From positions 1,922,001-1,986,000 of the forward strand of contig NZ_CP019893.1 in the NCBI RefSeq assembly GCF_002156705.1: a stretch of 64,000 nt of DNA, written 5' to 3'. The position numbers and the translations under genes were made by a program. Shown piece by piece: positions 1 to 7,336 of this stretch. Every line of letters begins with the position of its first letter. Positions within the stretch are counted from its first letter, which is position 1. The notes beneath the pieces are model-generated. The model was not told the DNA's origin. It saw nothing but the letters and a program-made list of their open reading frames with translations, and searched no databases. Source of the DNA: Natrarchaeobaculum aegyptiacum. GTDB taxonomy: Archaea; Halobacteriota; Halobacteria; Halobacteriales; Natrialbaceae.

Positions 1-24
1 GTGGAGGTCTGCGCAGACCTCCAC
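1..24. repeat. 24-bp perfect palindrome inside the transposase gene
   Basis: Bases 1-12 are the exact reverse complement of bases 13-24, so both strands encode VEVCADLH. It falls in the conserved VEVCADLH block of the transposase, so codon choice alone may explain it. Nothing shows that it is a recombination site. Confidence 0.6.
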
Positions 25-342
25 CTGCTCAGGAAGCACAGTGAGTACGTCCTTCTGGAGAAGCGTGTTCCCAACTTGTTCAACCGATTCGAGGTCGAAT
101 TTCTCGCGGAGATGGTACAGAACGGTGTTTTGGTGAGGAGAGTCTTCACTGTCCTCGCAGAGTGTCGAGACCGAGGTCCCGTCGGCGCACGCGCCGACGA
201 GGACCTCATAGATGTCTTCAGCATCGATTTGAGCATTATCGCTCAGACCGAGAGAAACTTCCTCGTCAATCGTGTTGACGAGGAAGTTAAGGAGCTGGTC
301 CTCGTGGATTGAACCGTCTGCTTGCTGTGGGTTCTTAGGCAC
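1..342 (-). CDS. ISH3-family transposase, N-terminal part (cut by window edge)
   Basis: Read leftwards from a GTG at 342, the frame stays open to base 1 and gives an acidic N-terminal region. It contains DIYEVLVGACADGTSVSTLC, then SPHQNTVLYHLREKF, then LPEQVEVCADLH. This order of blocks is what I recall for haloarchaeal ISH3-family transposases, where the last block leads into the catalytic domain. That domain would lie beyond the window edge, so the protein is partial and its activity cannot be judged. The start is inferred: GTG followed by PKNPQQADGS. It lies in the loop of a 12-bp inverted repeat (316-359) that could affect translation. The element abuts the 3' end of the neighbouring leftward gene. 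An open frame of the same span on the + strand is its shadow. Confidence 0.8.
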   Translation of the reverse strand, partial: MPKNPQQADGSIHEDQLLNFLVNTIDEEVSLGLSDNAQIDAEDIYEVLVGACADGTSVSTLCEDSEDSPHQNTVLYHLREKFDLESVEQVGNTLLQKDVLTVLPEQVEVCADLH

Positions 343-359
343 AACTTCAGCAAGCAGAC
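316..359. repeat. Inverted repeat around the transposase start codon
   Basis: GTCTGCTTGCTG (316-327) and CAGCAAGCAGAC (348-359) are perfect 12-bp arms around a 20-base loop that holds the GTG start at 342-340. In transcript the start codon would sit in a hairpin loop with the first codons in the stem. Such structures can limit transposase translation. It might instead be part of the IS end. Confidence 0.6.
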
Positions 360-362
360 GTC

Positions 363-917
363 TCAACTAACCAGCTTTGTGAAGTACTGAGTATCTCCCT
401 TTGCTTCCTCACGAAGAGAACGGATACGCTCAGTGTAATCCTGATTGATAACGAGCTCGAGTTCTTCACCCGTTTCGTCTTCAAACCGCCTGCCGAGTTC
501 CTCGAGGCCGTCGATTAACCCACTCCCTCTTGCCCAACCGGTGACCACGGGTGCCCAGAACTGGTACACGTGATCGTCGGCATTCGCAAAAGTATCATTC
601 ACGTAGTCGTAGTCCTTGGAGAACTTCTGCTCGAGCTTTTGAAGCGAGAACCGGTGTGCTTTGGTGTTTGTGAATTGGTCCCACCAGCCTTCCTCGGGAT
701 CTCCCGAGTAAAGTTTTCCACTCATGTGAGTAACGACTTCACAGACGTAGACAGTCTGCTGATCCGTATCCCGATCGTTGTCGATCGCGATAACATCAGC
801 TTCCATCTGGTTCCCACGCTCTCTAGAACGGTTGTTATAGCTGATGACTTCACACCCATTCATCCGTTTGTGGTACGCTCCAACCAGCAGTTCACCCCAG
901 GTTGCATTTATCGGCAT
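363..917 (-). CDS. Hypothetical protein, weak PD-(D/E)XK nuclease-like pattern
   Basis: This 184-residue acidic protein starts at an ATG about 25 bp downstream of an AT-rich TATA-like stretch (near 935-943), which suits a leaderless transcript. I do not recognise the family with certainty. E9, D41 (in EADVIAID) and E60 (in VYVCEVV) are spaced as in PD-(D/E)XK folds, where a core strand carries D and the next carries ExK. Here the K position is V62, so catalysis is doubtful. Its stop codon lies in bases directly beside the ISH3 element. The C-terminus may therefore have been altered by insertion, or the element may have landed just past the gene. A nuclease-like host or plasmid protein is a guess. 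Confidence 0.6.
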   Translation of the reverse strand: MPINATWGELLVGAYHKRMNGCEVISYNNRSRERGNQMEADVIAIDNDRDTDQQTVYVCEVVTHMSGKLYSGDPEEGWWDQFTNTKAHRFSLQKLEQKFSKDYDYVNDTFANADDHVYQFWAPVVTGWARGSGLIDGLEELGRRFEDETGEELELVINQDYTERIRSLREEAKGDTQYFTKLVS

Positions 918-1234
918 TGCGCGTAAATTGTGCTAATTTGATAAGAGACCTTGGGTACAGAGAGTCACCAGAAATGTCTAATTCCGACGCATGCGTCACT
1001 ATCTGACTCTCCAGTAAATCGACAATAAATGTAGAGCTACCACTTGTTTATAAATGAGGTCTTGAGCATCTATTCGCTGAATCGACTGTGCCGATTTCCC
1101 GGCCAGTTTCCGGCCAGTTTCCGGCCACGAAGTACAGCCTCTCTCGTGCGTGTCTTTCGGCCCATGAGCCGATATGACGATTTTCCGGCCATCACCGGTG
1201 TAGCAATATCACCAATGGCATCTTCGAGTCTGGT
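918..1234. other. Intergenic region with short tandem repeats
   Basis: No convincing gene is visible in these 317 bases. The left end carries the promoter of the leftward hypothetical gene. An AT-rich stretch near 1020-1065 and the tandem GGCCAGTTTCC copies at 1101-1127 follow. The right end precedes a small rightward gene at 1235. Confidence 0.5.
1101..1127. repeat. Tandem GGCCAGTTTCC repeat, about 2.5 copies
   Basis: Two exact 11-base copies (1101-1111 and 1112-1122) are followed by GGCCA, and TTTCCGGCCA-like sequence recurs near 1184-1192. Short iterated sites beside a small gene in a mobile region could bind a regulator or replication protein. No Rep gene is visible here. Confidence 0.55.
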
Positions 1235-1525
1235 ATGTCTCAGAGTACTACCAGTACACCCCCGAAAGCAACCGATTCGCTCGGAAGGTTCGACGTCGAG
1301 ACACCGGAGGGATCGGGAACAGTAGAGGTAGCCGGAACACCGACCAACCGGGCCCGGATCGACGTCGAACTCGAGAGCGGTCGCCGGTGGATCTTCGGTG
1401 TCAACGACGACGTCGCGGCGCTGGTCCTGGTGTTGAACGAGAACGGTGCACGCGTCGACCCGGAACTGCCCAGCTGGATCGAGCCGGTGATTCAGCAAAC
1501 TGGGCTCGAGGGGGTCGAATCGTGA
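1235..1525 (+). CDS. Small acidic hypothetical protein
   Basis: The ATG at 1235 opens a 96-residue frame with haloarchaeal composition. The protein has a Ser/Thr-rich N-terminus, then a predicted beta-rich middle (GSGTVEVAGTP, RARIDVELESGRRWIFGV), then LPSWIEPVIQQTGLEG. I see no catalytic motif, membrane segment or signal peptide. It stands alone between an intergenic region and the convergent HicB gene. Its place in the integrase-bearing region suggests an accessory function. No function can be assigned. Confidence 0.6.
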   Translation: MSQSTTSTPPKATDSLGRFDVETPEGSGTVEVAGTPTNRARIDVELESGRRWIFGVNDDVAALVLVLNENGARVDPELPSWIEPVIQQTGLEGVES

Positions 1526-1583
1526 TGTCTGCGATGATCATCGATCCATGCAAACCGGGAGTCGGAGTCCGTCGTCCGTCGTG

Positions 1584-1847
1584 CTACTGCATGAAGTCCG
1601 GGAGCTCACGGCCGTCGGTGTCGACGACTTCGTCGGGATCGATCCCGATCTCGCGAAGGAACTCCTCTTCGTCCTCGATCGGTTCGCCTGCCTCTCCTGT
1701 GTGGAGTGCTACCGCCTCATCGAGGTTATCGAGTGCTTCCTCGCGGGTTTTGCCCTGGCTGGCGACGCCGACCCCCTCGTCGATCGCCGACCACCAGCCG
1801 TCGTCTTCTTCGATCAGACGAATCTCGCGACGGTCCTGTGCGCCCAT
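1584..1847 (-). CDS. HicB-family antitoxin-like protein
   Basis: The 87-residue product shows the HicB fold signature: a beta-hairpin with IRLIEEDDGWWSAIDEGVGVASQG, then the helix TREEALDNLDEAVALHTG. HicB proteins have a partially degraded RNase H fold and neutralise the HicA mRNA interferase. Many archaeal ones stand alone and are thought to be regulators. No HicA-like ORF is visible beside this gene, so it is an orphan here. The start at 1847 (MGAQDRRE) is preferred over an upstream in-frame ATG because it matches the fold and removes overlap with the upstream gene. It lies 37 bases downstream of the phiH1-like repressor on the same strand, so the two are probably co-transcribed. Confidence 0.8.
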   Translation of the reverse strand: MGAQDRREIRLIEEDDGWWSAIDEGVGVASQGKTREEALDNLDEAVALHTGEAGEPIEDEEEFLREIGIDPDEVVDTDGRELPDFMQ

Positions 1848-1884
1848 GGAAGAGATTATGACTGACCTGCAGATAAGCGTTCGA

Positions 1885-2148
1885 TCACTCTGGCTCGAGA
1901 TCGTCCGCGTCGAGTTCACCCTCGAGGTACGCTCGACCATCCTCAGTGATCACGTAGTATCCTGCATCGTCAACCTTCTGGACAAATCCGACACTGCAGA
2001 GTGGCCGAAGACGATCTTGTATTGTCTTTCTAGACCTATCGACGTTGAAGCCGATAACTGCGGGCTTGAGTGCGAGATCAGTATCCAATATCTCGAGAAT
2101 GCGGTCGTCGGTGGGCTGTTGCATCCAAGAGCCCGGTTTTTTCATCAA
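1885..2148 (-). CDS. phiH1 repressor-like winged-helix regulator
   Basis: This 87-residue protein is nearly all one winged helix-turn-helix: GSWMQQPTDDRILEILDTD, then the recognition region IGFNVDRSRKTIQDRLRPLCSVGFVQKV, then a wing (GYYVITEDGRAYLEGELD). That pattern is typical of the large haloarchaeal family named after the phage phiH1 repressor. The family occurs in proviruses, plasmids and chromosomes. It precedes hicB on the same strand. Two nearby Met codons (residues 1-2, then residue 9) leave the exact start open. Its promoter region (2149-2260) is AT-rich and is a natural site for autoregulation. Confidence 0.8.
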   Translation of the reverse strand: MMKKPGSWMQQPTDDRILEILDTDLALKPAVIGFNVDRSRKTIQDRLRPLCSVGFVQKVDDAGYYVITEDGRAYLEGELDADDLEPE

Positions 2149-2478
2149 CGGACAAACGACCTCCGACCCTTTACTTGGTTCGGAACCACCACCTCGTCTC
2201 CCTATATAGTAAGACTTTCCGGACTATTTAGACATAATATTTATTGCGACGTGTCCCAGACTGTTCAGATAGCGCGAGTTACACATGGGCCTAACCGTCC
2301 GTCGGGCCCAGTGCAAAATGCGGTCCGGTGCTTGCGACACCGGTTCCGCGAGGCTCGCGTAGATCCGGTACGCAAGCCATGCGACGTAAGGATACTCGGG
2401 GACTTGAATACCCCGACCGACCAGACGAATCGCTCTCCAACCGACCCGACGGCTCCATCGACGCTCGAGGTGAGCGCG
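2149..2478. other. Divergent regulatory region between repressor and PadR-fusion genes
   Basis: No gene is supported. The AT-rich part near 2200-2250 has TATA-like sequences usable in both directions: CTATATAG read leftwards for the repressor, and ATAATATTTATT rightwards. A GGGCC...GGGCCC inverted repeat lies near 2288-2310. The rest is a long GC-rich leader before the Shine-Dalgarno at about 2467-2473. It is the obvious place to look for repressor operators. Confidence 0.5.
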
Positions 2479-3267
2479 ATGGGGCGTAAGTGCCGGCGCT
2501 GCAGCCAGCGAACCGGGCCGAAGCGTCGCCTTTGCAAGTCCTGTGCTCGCGAAGAGCGATTCGACGGGCGACCGTCACCGACGACGCCGCTCGAGACCGT
2601 CGACGGCGAACCAGTTCGTTCATGGGTCGACGTCGACGGGACGTGGCACGCGTCGATCGCGTTCGACGGACACGAGCACGTCTTCGCCTGCGGTACCGTT
2701 TTCACGGCGTTCCCTGCGGACGCGGTGACACAGTATCTGGGACGCCTCGAGCCGGATACGGTCTGTCCGGACTGTCGAGCGGCACTGGACCACGAGACGA
2801 TTCCCGGGCCGTGGGCACGGGCGATTTTCCACGAGGATACCACCATGACGACTGACGAGACCACTACGACGGAGGAACAGAATAACGAACTCATCGCGGA
2901 CGGCGGCGTCGACTGGATCGATCTGACCGGCTTCCAGCGCGACATCCTGGAGGCGATCTCCAGGCTCGAGCGCGACGGCGAGAAATGCCACGGGCTCGGC
3001 ATCAGGGACGTCCTCGAGCGGCAGTACGAGGAAGTGCATCACGGGCGGCTGTACCCGAATCTGGACAGGCTCGTCAACTGTGGTTTCGTGGAGAAACGAG
3101 TCCTCGACAAGCGGACGAACGAGTACACGCTCACTGACGAGGGACGTGCAGTCCTACGAGAGCGCGTCGAGGCACTCGCCGAGGCGTGCGATCTGGCAGT
3201 CGCCGCTACCGACGGTACTGGAGAGGCTTCCATTGCCGATCACTCCGCGAGCGAGGACGAGCGATGA
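2479..3267 (+). CDS. Zinc-ribbon/PadR-type regulator fusion
   Basis: The ATG at 2479 follows a good Shine-Dalgarno (GAGGTGA) and opens 262 residues. Residues 1-25 carry C5-x2-C8 and C19-x2-C22, a treble-clef-like zinc site. A second group (H65, H67, C71, C96, C99) could bind another metal. From about residue 145 the protein is a PadR winged helix: DLTGFQRDILEAISRL, HHGRLYPNLDRLVNCGFVEK, YTLTDEGRAVL. PadR proteins are usually free-standing and about 110 residues long in haloarchaea. An internal ATG at 2845, preceded by GAGG, could start a separate PadR protein, so this may be a fusion or two overlapping products. The stop overlaps the next start (ATGA). Confidence 0.75.
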   Translation: MGRKCRRCSQRTGPKRRLCKSCAREERFDGRPSPTTPLETVDGEPVRSWVDVDGTWHASIAFDGHEHVFACGTVFTAFPADAVTQYLGRLEPDTVCPDCRAALDHETIPGPWARAIFHEDTTMTTDETTTTEEQNNELIADGGVDWIDLTGFQRDILEAISRLERDGEKCHGLGIRDVLERQYEEVHHGRLYPNLDRLVNCGFVEKRVLDKRTNEYTLTDEGRAVLRERVEALAEACDLAVAATDGTGEASIADHSASEDER

Positions 3268-3584
3268 TCGACGTCGACGAACTCTCCGCGGAGGAGATCG
3301 AGGCCGTCGTCAACACGCGCGGCTTCCAGAAGATGCTCGCCTACCGGCGGCTCTCGGACGGGATCGAGGTCCTCGAGGACGAGGACCAGATCTTCGAGTC
3401 GATGGTCGCCTCGATCACGAAACAGCACTCGCAGGTGCGATCAGAGGAGAGCACCCGCGAGTTCTTCCGCCTCTTCCGTGACGAGGTGGAGACGTTCACC
3501 GAGGGACTTGCCGATCAGGAGAACGCCGCCGACGAGGACGCCCTCGAGGATCTGATCGTCGAGGACGGTGGTCTACGTGGTTGA
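3264..3584 (+). CDS. Small acidic hypothetical protein coupled to the PadR fusion
   Basis: The ATG at 3264 overlaps the preceding stop by four bases (ATGA), pointing to translational coupling. The product has 106 residues, is strongly acidic and predicted mostly helical, beginning MIDVDELSAEEIEAVVNTRG. I see no signal peptide, membrane segment or known motif. The upstream in-frame extension is rejected because it would overlap the PadR gene by 80 bases. It may be a partner of the PadR-type regulator; this is inferred from overlap alone. Confidence 0.65.
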   Translation: MIDVDELSAEEIEAVVNTRGFQKMLAYRRLSDGIEVLEDEDQIFESMVASITKQHSQVRSEESTREFFRLFRDEVETFTEGLADQENAADEDALEDLIVEDGGLRG

Positions 3585-3789
3585 CGGGTGTCTCGCACTC
3601 GAGCCACACACAGACGAGCACGCGCGTGGGGTGGCTGATCACCGCCCTGCGCCGACCACACGACGCGATCGAGCCGGCTCCCCACTCCAGAGAAACCACT
3701 CGAGTCGGCCGACGATCGCGAACGAACCACTGACGACTACCCCGGATTCCGCCGGGGCCAGTCCAGACGCGTCCAGTTTTCGCGAACCC

Positions 3790-3954
3790 ATGAGTTCACA
3801 GTCTACTTTCAGATCGCCCGATAGCGATCACGATCCGTGGGAAGAGCTTGCCGAACACGAAGAGACACTCGAGATGCTCATCGAGGAGGACGTCCCGATG
3901 GCACGAGATGCCGAGATCCTGCTCGAGGAACTCGAAAAGCGGGGGTACAGATGA
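3790..3954 (+). CDS. Very small acidic protein (54 aa)
   Basis: An ATG at 3790 gives a 54-residue protein: an N-terminal Ser/Asp-rich stretch, then two amphipathic acidic helices (PWEELAEHEETLEMLIEE and MARDAEILLEELEKRGYR). Wobble GC is high and the composition is haloarchaeal, which supports real coding. It faces the integrase gene with about 20 bases between the stops. No function is recognisable. A longer in-frame extension upstream has un-haloarchaeal composition and was not used. Confidence 0.5.
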   Translation: MSSQSTFRSPDSDHDPWEELAEHEETLEMLIEEDVPMARDAEILLEELEKRGYR

Positions 3955-3974
3955 CTGTCGCCGTCGACACCGGA

Positions 3975-5186
3975 TCAGCGGCCCAGCAGGGCGTTCTTGA
4001 TCTCGGGGTCGTCGAGGACCTGCATGGCCTCGAGGACCTCCTCGGCCTTCCCGGGCGGGAGCTCGGCAAGCGACCTCGACTCTCGTTCACCGGCCTCGTC
4101 GAGTTCGGTAGCGGCCTGCGGGTCCATCGCCTGCCCACACCAGACGCAGATCGGTTCCTTCCGGGGCGTGTCCCGCCCGCAGCGGGGACACTCGAGCGGG
4201 GCCGTCGGGTCGGGTTCCTCGTCCTCGACGTCGATCCCGTGGACGCGCGCAATCTCGCGCTCGCTCTCCTCGGCGAAGACGCTGATGTACCGGGAGGCGA
4301 CTCTCGAGCCGCGGACCCAGCCGTGGTGTTCCTCGATGTGGGCCTGGTTGAGGTTTCGCGAGGCGAGGAAGGCGGCGCTGGACTTCCGGAAGTTGGTGAG
4401 CGTGACGGGCTTGGTGACGCCGGCTCGCTCGGCAGCCTCGTCGAGAATCTTCGAGACCATCCGGTCGGAGATGCCCTCCGGCTCGGTGATCTTCGACCAC
4501 AGTGGTGCGTCGGGGTCGTCCCGGTCGGGGTGGGCGTCGAGCCAGCGGTTGACGTAGGGAACCGCCGGGATGAGCATGACCGTCCGGCGGCCCTGCTTGC
4601 CCTCGACGGTCACCTGCAGCCCGTGTTTGTGGTCCTGGACGTCGCCGACGGTGAGGTCCTTGAACTCGCCACCGCGGAGGCCGGCGTCGAACTGCAGGGC
4701 GATCATGGCCGCGTCGCGTGCGTTGTAACACTCGTCGATCATCGGCTCGACGTGCTCCTCCCATCGGAGCATGTTCCGCGGATCGGGCGTCGGGTCGTAG
4801 TTGCTCGAGGTGTTGGTCGGGACCCACTCGATCGACTCCGGTGGATCATCGCCGTCGGTGACGCGCTTCGAGAAGACGCGCAGGGCCGACCGGTAGTCCC
4901 GGTTTGTCTCCTCGTTGTCGTAGGTCCGGTTGATCCAGCCGACGATTCGCTCGGCGGGCCCACGGTCCTCGAGGGCGTCGGCCAGCGTGCCGCCCTCGAG
5001 TTCTTCGGCCATGATGGTACAGTGTCGGAGGAGCTTCTCGTGCCGGTAGTCGGAGTACTGCTGTGCGAGGAGGTCGAGCCGATCGCTGAAGGCGAGGAGC
5101 AGTTCACGATCGCGCTCTGCGATCTCGTCGCTGTCCTCGATGCGATCCCGGAGATTGTCGATTCGATCTCTTGGTGTCGACGCCAT
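3975..5186 (-). CDS. Tyrosine recombinase/integrase with C-terminal zinc ribbon
   Basis: This 403-residue protein has an N-terminal SAM-like DNA-binding half and a C-terminal catalytic half. Visible catalytic residues are R171 (GLRGGEFKDL), K197 (VEGKQGRRTV), R267, H287/H288 (EEHHGWVRGS) and the nucleophile Y300 (ASRYISVF). The usual H of the H-x-x-R box is N265 here (NFRKSS), a variant seen in archaeal integrases. After the catalytic domain lies a CPRCG...CVWCG zinc ribbon (about residues 336-357). It probably integrates the surrounding element. No tRNA or duplicated att core is visible beside it. Transcription should start near the ATG at 5186: a TATA-like TTATAA lies at 5212-5217, with a palindrome between. 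Confidence 0.9.
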   Translation of the reverse strand: MASTPRDRIDNLRDRIEDSDEIAERDRELLLAFSDRLDLLAQQYSDYRHEKLLRHCTIMAEELEGGTLADALEDRGPAERIVGWINRTYDNEETNRDYRSALRVFSKRVTDGDDPPESIEWVPTNTSSNYDPTPDPRNMLRWEEHVEPMIDECYNARDAAMIALQFDAGLRGGEFKDLTVGDVQDHKHGLQVTVEGKQGRRTVMLIPAVPYVNRWLDAHPDRDDPDAPLWSKITEPEGISDRMVSKILDEAAERAGVTKPVTLTNFRKSSAAFLASRNLNQAHIEEHHGWVRGSRVASRYISVFAEESEREIARVHGIDVEDEEPDPTAPLECPRCGRDTPRKEPICVWCGQAMDPQAATELDEAGERESRSLAELPPGKAEEVLEAMQVLDDPEIKNALLGR

Positions 5187-5506
5187 AAGTCATTAATCGA
5201 ACTCGATTACCTTATAATTGAAGCTTTGAACCTCGAGTTAGAATCCGGCCCTTGGCTTTTCGGTGCCGAAACGTCGTGACCGGCTGGTCGAGCCGGGGAG
5301 AGTTTGTGTCTGGTTGTGCTCCGGTTCGGGTGTGGGTGTGATTCCGTGTACAGTGTTTTGCTGGCGTCGTTCAGAAACGGCGTTGTGGCCCATTGGGACG
5401 ACAGGACGGGGAGACACGTTCCCAAAACCGACGTGAACTACTCTTTAGTGATATTTCGAAACTCGAACACCAAAATTTCATAGTGTGCCAGCAGGATGGA
5501 AACCGT
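5187..5506. other. Region between integrase and Tat-signal protein
   Basis: These 320 bases carry the integrase promoter and palindrome at the left. A short CCGGCT...AGCCGG inverted repeat follows near 5280-5296, and an AT-rich promoter-like stretch (TTTAGTGATATTT, about 5442-5454) precedes the next gene. No ORF or tRNA is supported. An att site could lie here, but I see no duplicate of any part of it. Confidence 0.5.
5194..5217 (-). promoter_or_regulatory. Integrase promoter with palindromic operator candidate
   Basis: TTATAA at 5212-5217 lies about 28 bp before the integrase ATG, the spacing expected for a leaderless haloarchaeal transcript. Between them TAATCGA and TCGATTA (5194-5200 and 5203-5209) form a perfect palindrome with a 2-base spacer. 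A dimeric regulator bound there would cover the transcription start. The nearby phiH1-like repressor and the PadR fusion are candidate ligands; this is inference. Confidence 0.6.
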
Positions 5507-5920
5507 ATGCGACTATCGCGACGAGCGCTGTTCGGACTGGCGGGTGTGGGTGGGCTCACGCTCGCTGGATATCTTGGTGTTAGCTGGCTCGGCGACTCGG
5601 AGGTGTCAGAAACGTCGTCCGACGACGGTTCCGAGGGGTACGGAAACGAGACGGCGTCGGCCGGGCAACCGGCTGCGATCGAATCAGGGGGCGACTCTGG
5701 GGGAGACGACGCGGGTGCAATAGATGAGCAATCGTCGGCCAGTAGCGGCGGGAGCGGTGGTGGGAGCAGTGGTGCAGCTGTGAACCCATCGACCAGTGAC
5801 GACGGCGAGGCTGACGAGTCAGCCGTGTCCAACGACGGTGACGACACGGCAGAGCCAGACGATGAGATCACGGAGACGACCCGGGGTTACGGCCGCGATC
5901 CATACGGTCATCCCGCGTGA
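5507..5920 (+). CDS. Tat-exported acidic low-complexity protein
   Basis: The 137-residue product begins MRLSRRALFGLAGVGGLTLA, a twin-arginine signal (SRRALF) with a hydrophobic core. There is no Cys lipobox, so cleavage or membrane retention by the N-terminal helix are both possible. The rest is Gly/Ser/Asp/Glu-rich and likely disordered, ending GYGRDPYGHPA. Haloarchaea export many folded proteins by Tat. The start at 5507 is chosen because the Tat motif must be N-terminal. It is convergent with the GlmU-like gene and marks the right border of the mobile region. No enzymatic function is visible. Confidence 0.7.
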   Translation: MRLSRRALFGLAGVGGLTLAGYLGVSWLGDSEVSETSSDDGSEGYGNETASAGQPAAIESGGDSGGDDAGAIDEQSSASSGGSGGGSSGAAVNPSTSDDGEADESAVSNDGDDTAEPDDEITETTRGYGRDPYGHPA

Positions 5921-6019
5921 ACGGTCGGCACTGGGAGTAGACCTCTACGCACCGTTCGGGCTGTGACCACGGCGTGACAGGTCTGTTTTACCGTGCGTGA
6001 TCGGTCCTCGAGAGTCGCC

Positions 6020-7204
6020 TCACCGATCGCGGTCGACGACTTCGCCCGGGAGGGTGGTCGCACCCGCGGAGAGTTTGACGCCGGGGTAGAGACTCGAGTT
6101 GATGCCGGTTTTGACGTCGGGGCCGACGACGACGCCGAATTTGCGGCGGTCGGTGGAGACGCGGTCGCCTTTGACGTCGAGCGAGACGGGCTCGTCGTCG
6201 TGGCGGAGGTTGGCGACGGTGGTGCCGGCGCCGAAGTTGACGTTGCGCCCGAGGAGGCTGTCGCCGACGTAGGAGAGGTGGCTGACGGTGGCACCGGTCA
6301 TGAGAACGCTGTTTTTGATTTCGACGGCGTTGCCGACGCTGGCGTCGCGGTCGATGAGGGTTGCGCCGCGGACGTAGGCGTTGGGGCCGACGCTCGCGCC
6401 GGAGCGGACTATCGCGGGGCCTTCGATTACGACGCCGGGTTCGACGGTGGCACCGTCCTCGACGACGACCGCGCCCCGGAGGTCGGCGTCGTCGCTGACG
6501 TCGCCGTCGAGTCGTCGTTCGAGATCGGCGAGCTTCCACTCGTTGGCGGAGAGCAGTTCCCAGGGGCGGCCGACGTCGAGCCAGCGCTCGAGGGTGACGG
6601 GTGTGACGGTGTAGGTATCGATGACGCGGGCGATGACGTCGGTGATCTCGTACTCGCCGCGGTCGCTCTCGGGGACCTCGAGCCAGTCGCGGGCGTCGCC
6701 GGGGAAGACGTAGGCGCCGGCGTTGGCGAGCGTGGAGGGTGGTTCCTCGGGTTTTTCGACGATGCCGGTGACGGCGCCGTCGGCGGTCTCGAGGACGCCG
6801 TAGTTACGGGGGTCGTCGACCTCGACGGCGGCGACGGCGGGGGCGGCGTCGAAGAGGCGGGCGATCGAGTCGGGGTCGTAGAGGTTGTCGCCGTTGAGGA
6901 CGGCGAACGGCTCGTCGGTGAGGTGGTCGCTGGCGGCGGCGACGGCGTCGGCGGTGCCGCGCTGACGTTCCTGAACGGCGTAGCTGACGGGCGTGTCGCG
7001 GTAGCTGTCGCCGAAGTAGTCGCGAACGGCGTCAGCCTCGTAGCCGACGACGAGGACGAGTTCGGTGGCGCCGGCGTCGATGGCGGCGTCGGCGGTGTGG
7101 GCGACGAGTGGACGGTCGGCGACGGGGAGCATCGGTTTCGGGACGTCCGCAGAGAGCGGCCTGATCCGTGTGCCTTCTCCGGCGGCGAGCAGGACTGCTT
7201 TCAT
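6020..7204 (-). CDS. glmU: Bifunctional GlmU-like sugar-1-phosphate nucleotidyltransferase/acetyltransferase
   Basis: The 394-residue protein has an N-terminal nucleotidyltransferase domain: MKAVLLAAGEGTRIRPLS, KPMLPVADRPL, then VLNGDNLYD with the metal-binding Asp. The C-terminal left-handed beta-helix has hexapeptide repeats and the archaeal acetyltransferase features NFGAGTTVANLRHDD and KTGINSSLYPGVKL. This matches archaeal enzymes that acetylate GlcN-1-P and transfer UMP to give UDP-GlcNAc. It is divergent from glmM with its own TATA-like box (7229-7236), about 29 bp before the ATG. With GlmM and GlmS next door, the pathway from fructose-6-P to UDP-GlcNAc is complete. Exact sugar and nucleotide specificity is inferred. 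Confidence 0.88.
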   Translation of the reverse strand: MKAVLLAAGEGTRIRPLSADVPKPMLPVADRPLVAHTADAAIDAGATELVLVVGYEADAVRDYFGDSYRDTPVSYAVQERQRGTADAVAAASDHLTDEPFAVLNGDNLYDPDSIARLFDAAPAVAAVEVDDPRNYGVLETADGAVTGIVEKPEEPPSTLANAGAYVFPGDARDWLEVPESDRGEYEITDVIARVIDTYTVTPVTLERWLDVGRPWELLSANEWKLADLERRLDGDVSDDADLRGAVVVEDGATVEPGVVIEGPAIVRSGASVGPNAYVRGATLIDRDASVGNAVEIKNSVLMTGATVSHLSYVGDSLLGRNVNFGAGTTVANLRHDDEPVSLDVKGDRVSTDRRKFGVVVGPDVKTGINSSLYPGVKLSAGATTLPGEVVDRDR

Positions 7205-7228
7205 CGTGGGCGGATATTCCGTCCGGTG

Positions 7229-7311
7229 ATTTATAAGCAGGGGGTCGGGGCGAAGAAAATACCCCGGTATCGGGGAACGCTAATTCAGCGCCGGGACCAC
7301 GCGATTTTATA
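7229..7311. promoter_or_regulatory. Divergent glmU/glmM promoters
   Basis: Read leftwards, TTATAAAT (7229-7236) lies about 29 bp before the glmU ATG (7204). Read rightwards, TTTTATA (7305-7311) lies about 29 bp before the ATG at 7337. Both spacings fit leaderless transcripts, and the second favours 7337 over 7322 as the glmM start. Confidence 0.6.
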
Positions 7312-7336
7312 CGTTCGTTCGATGAACGGTCGGGAC

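Noticed and set aside
1-312. 103-residue + strand ORF starting MEVCADLH
   Set aside because: It mirrors the transposase on the other strand. The first eight residues agree only because bases 1-24 are a palindrome.
3837-5279. 480-residue + strand ORF
   Set aside because: It is the complement of the integrase gene. The integrase frame has catalytic motifs; this one has repetitive Val/Gly/Asp composition from the opposite-strand reading.
5993-7336. In-frame 5' extension of glmM
   Set aside because: The extension is antisense to the GlmU-like gene and lacks a promoter. GlmM family proteins begin at MFGTSG.
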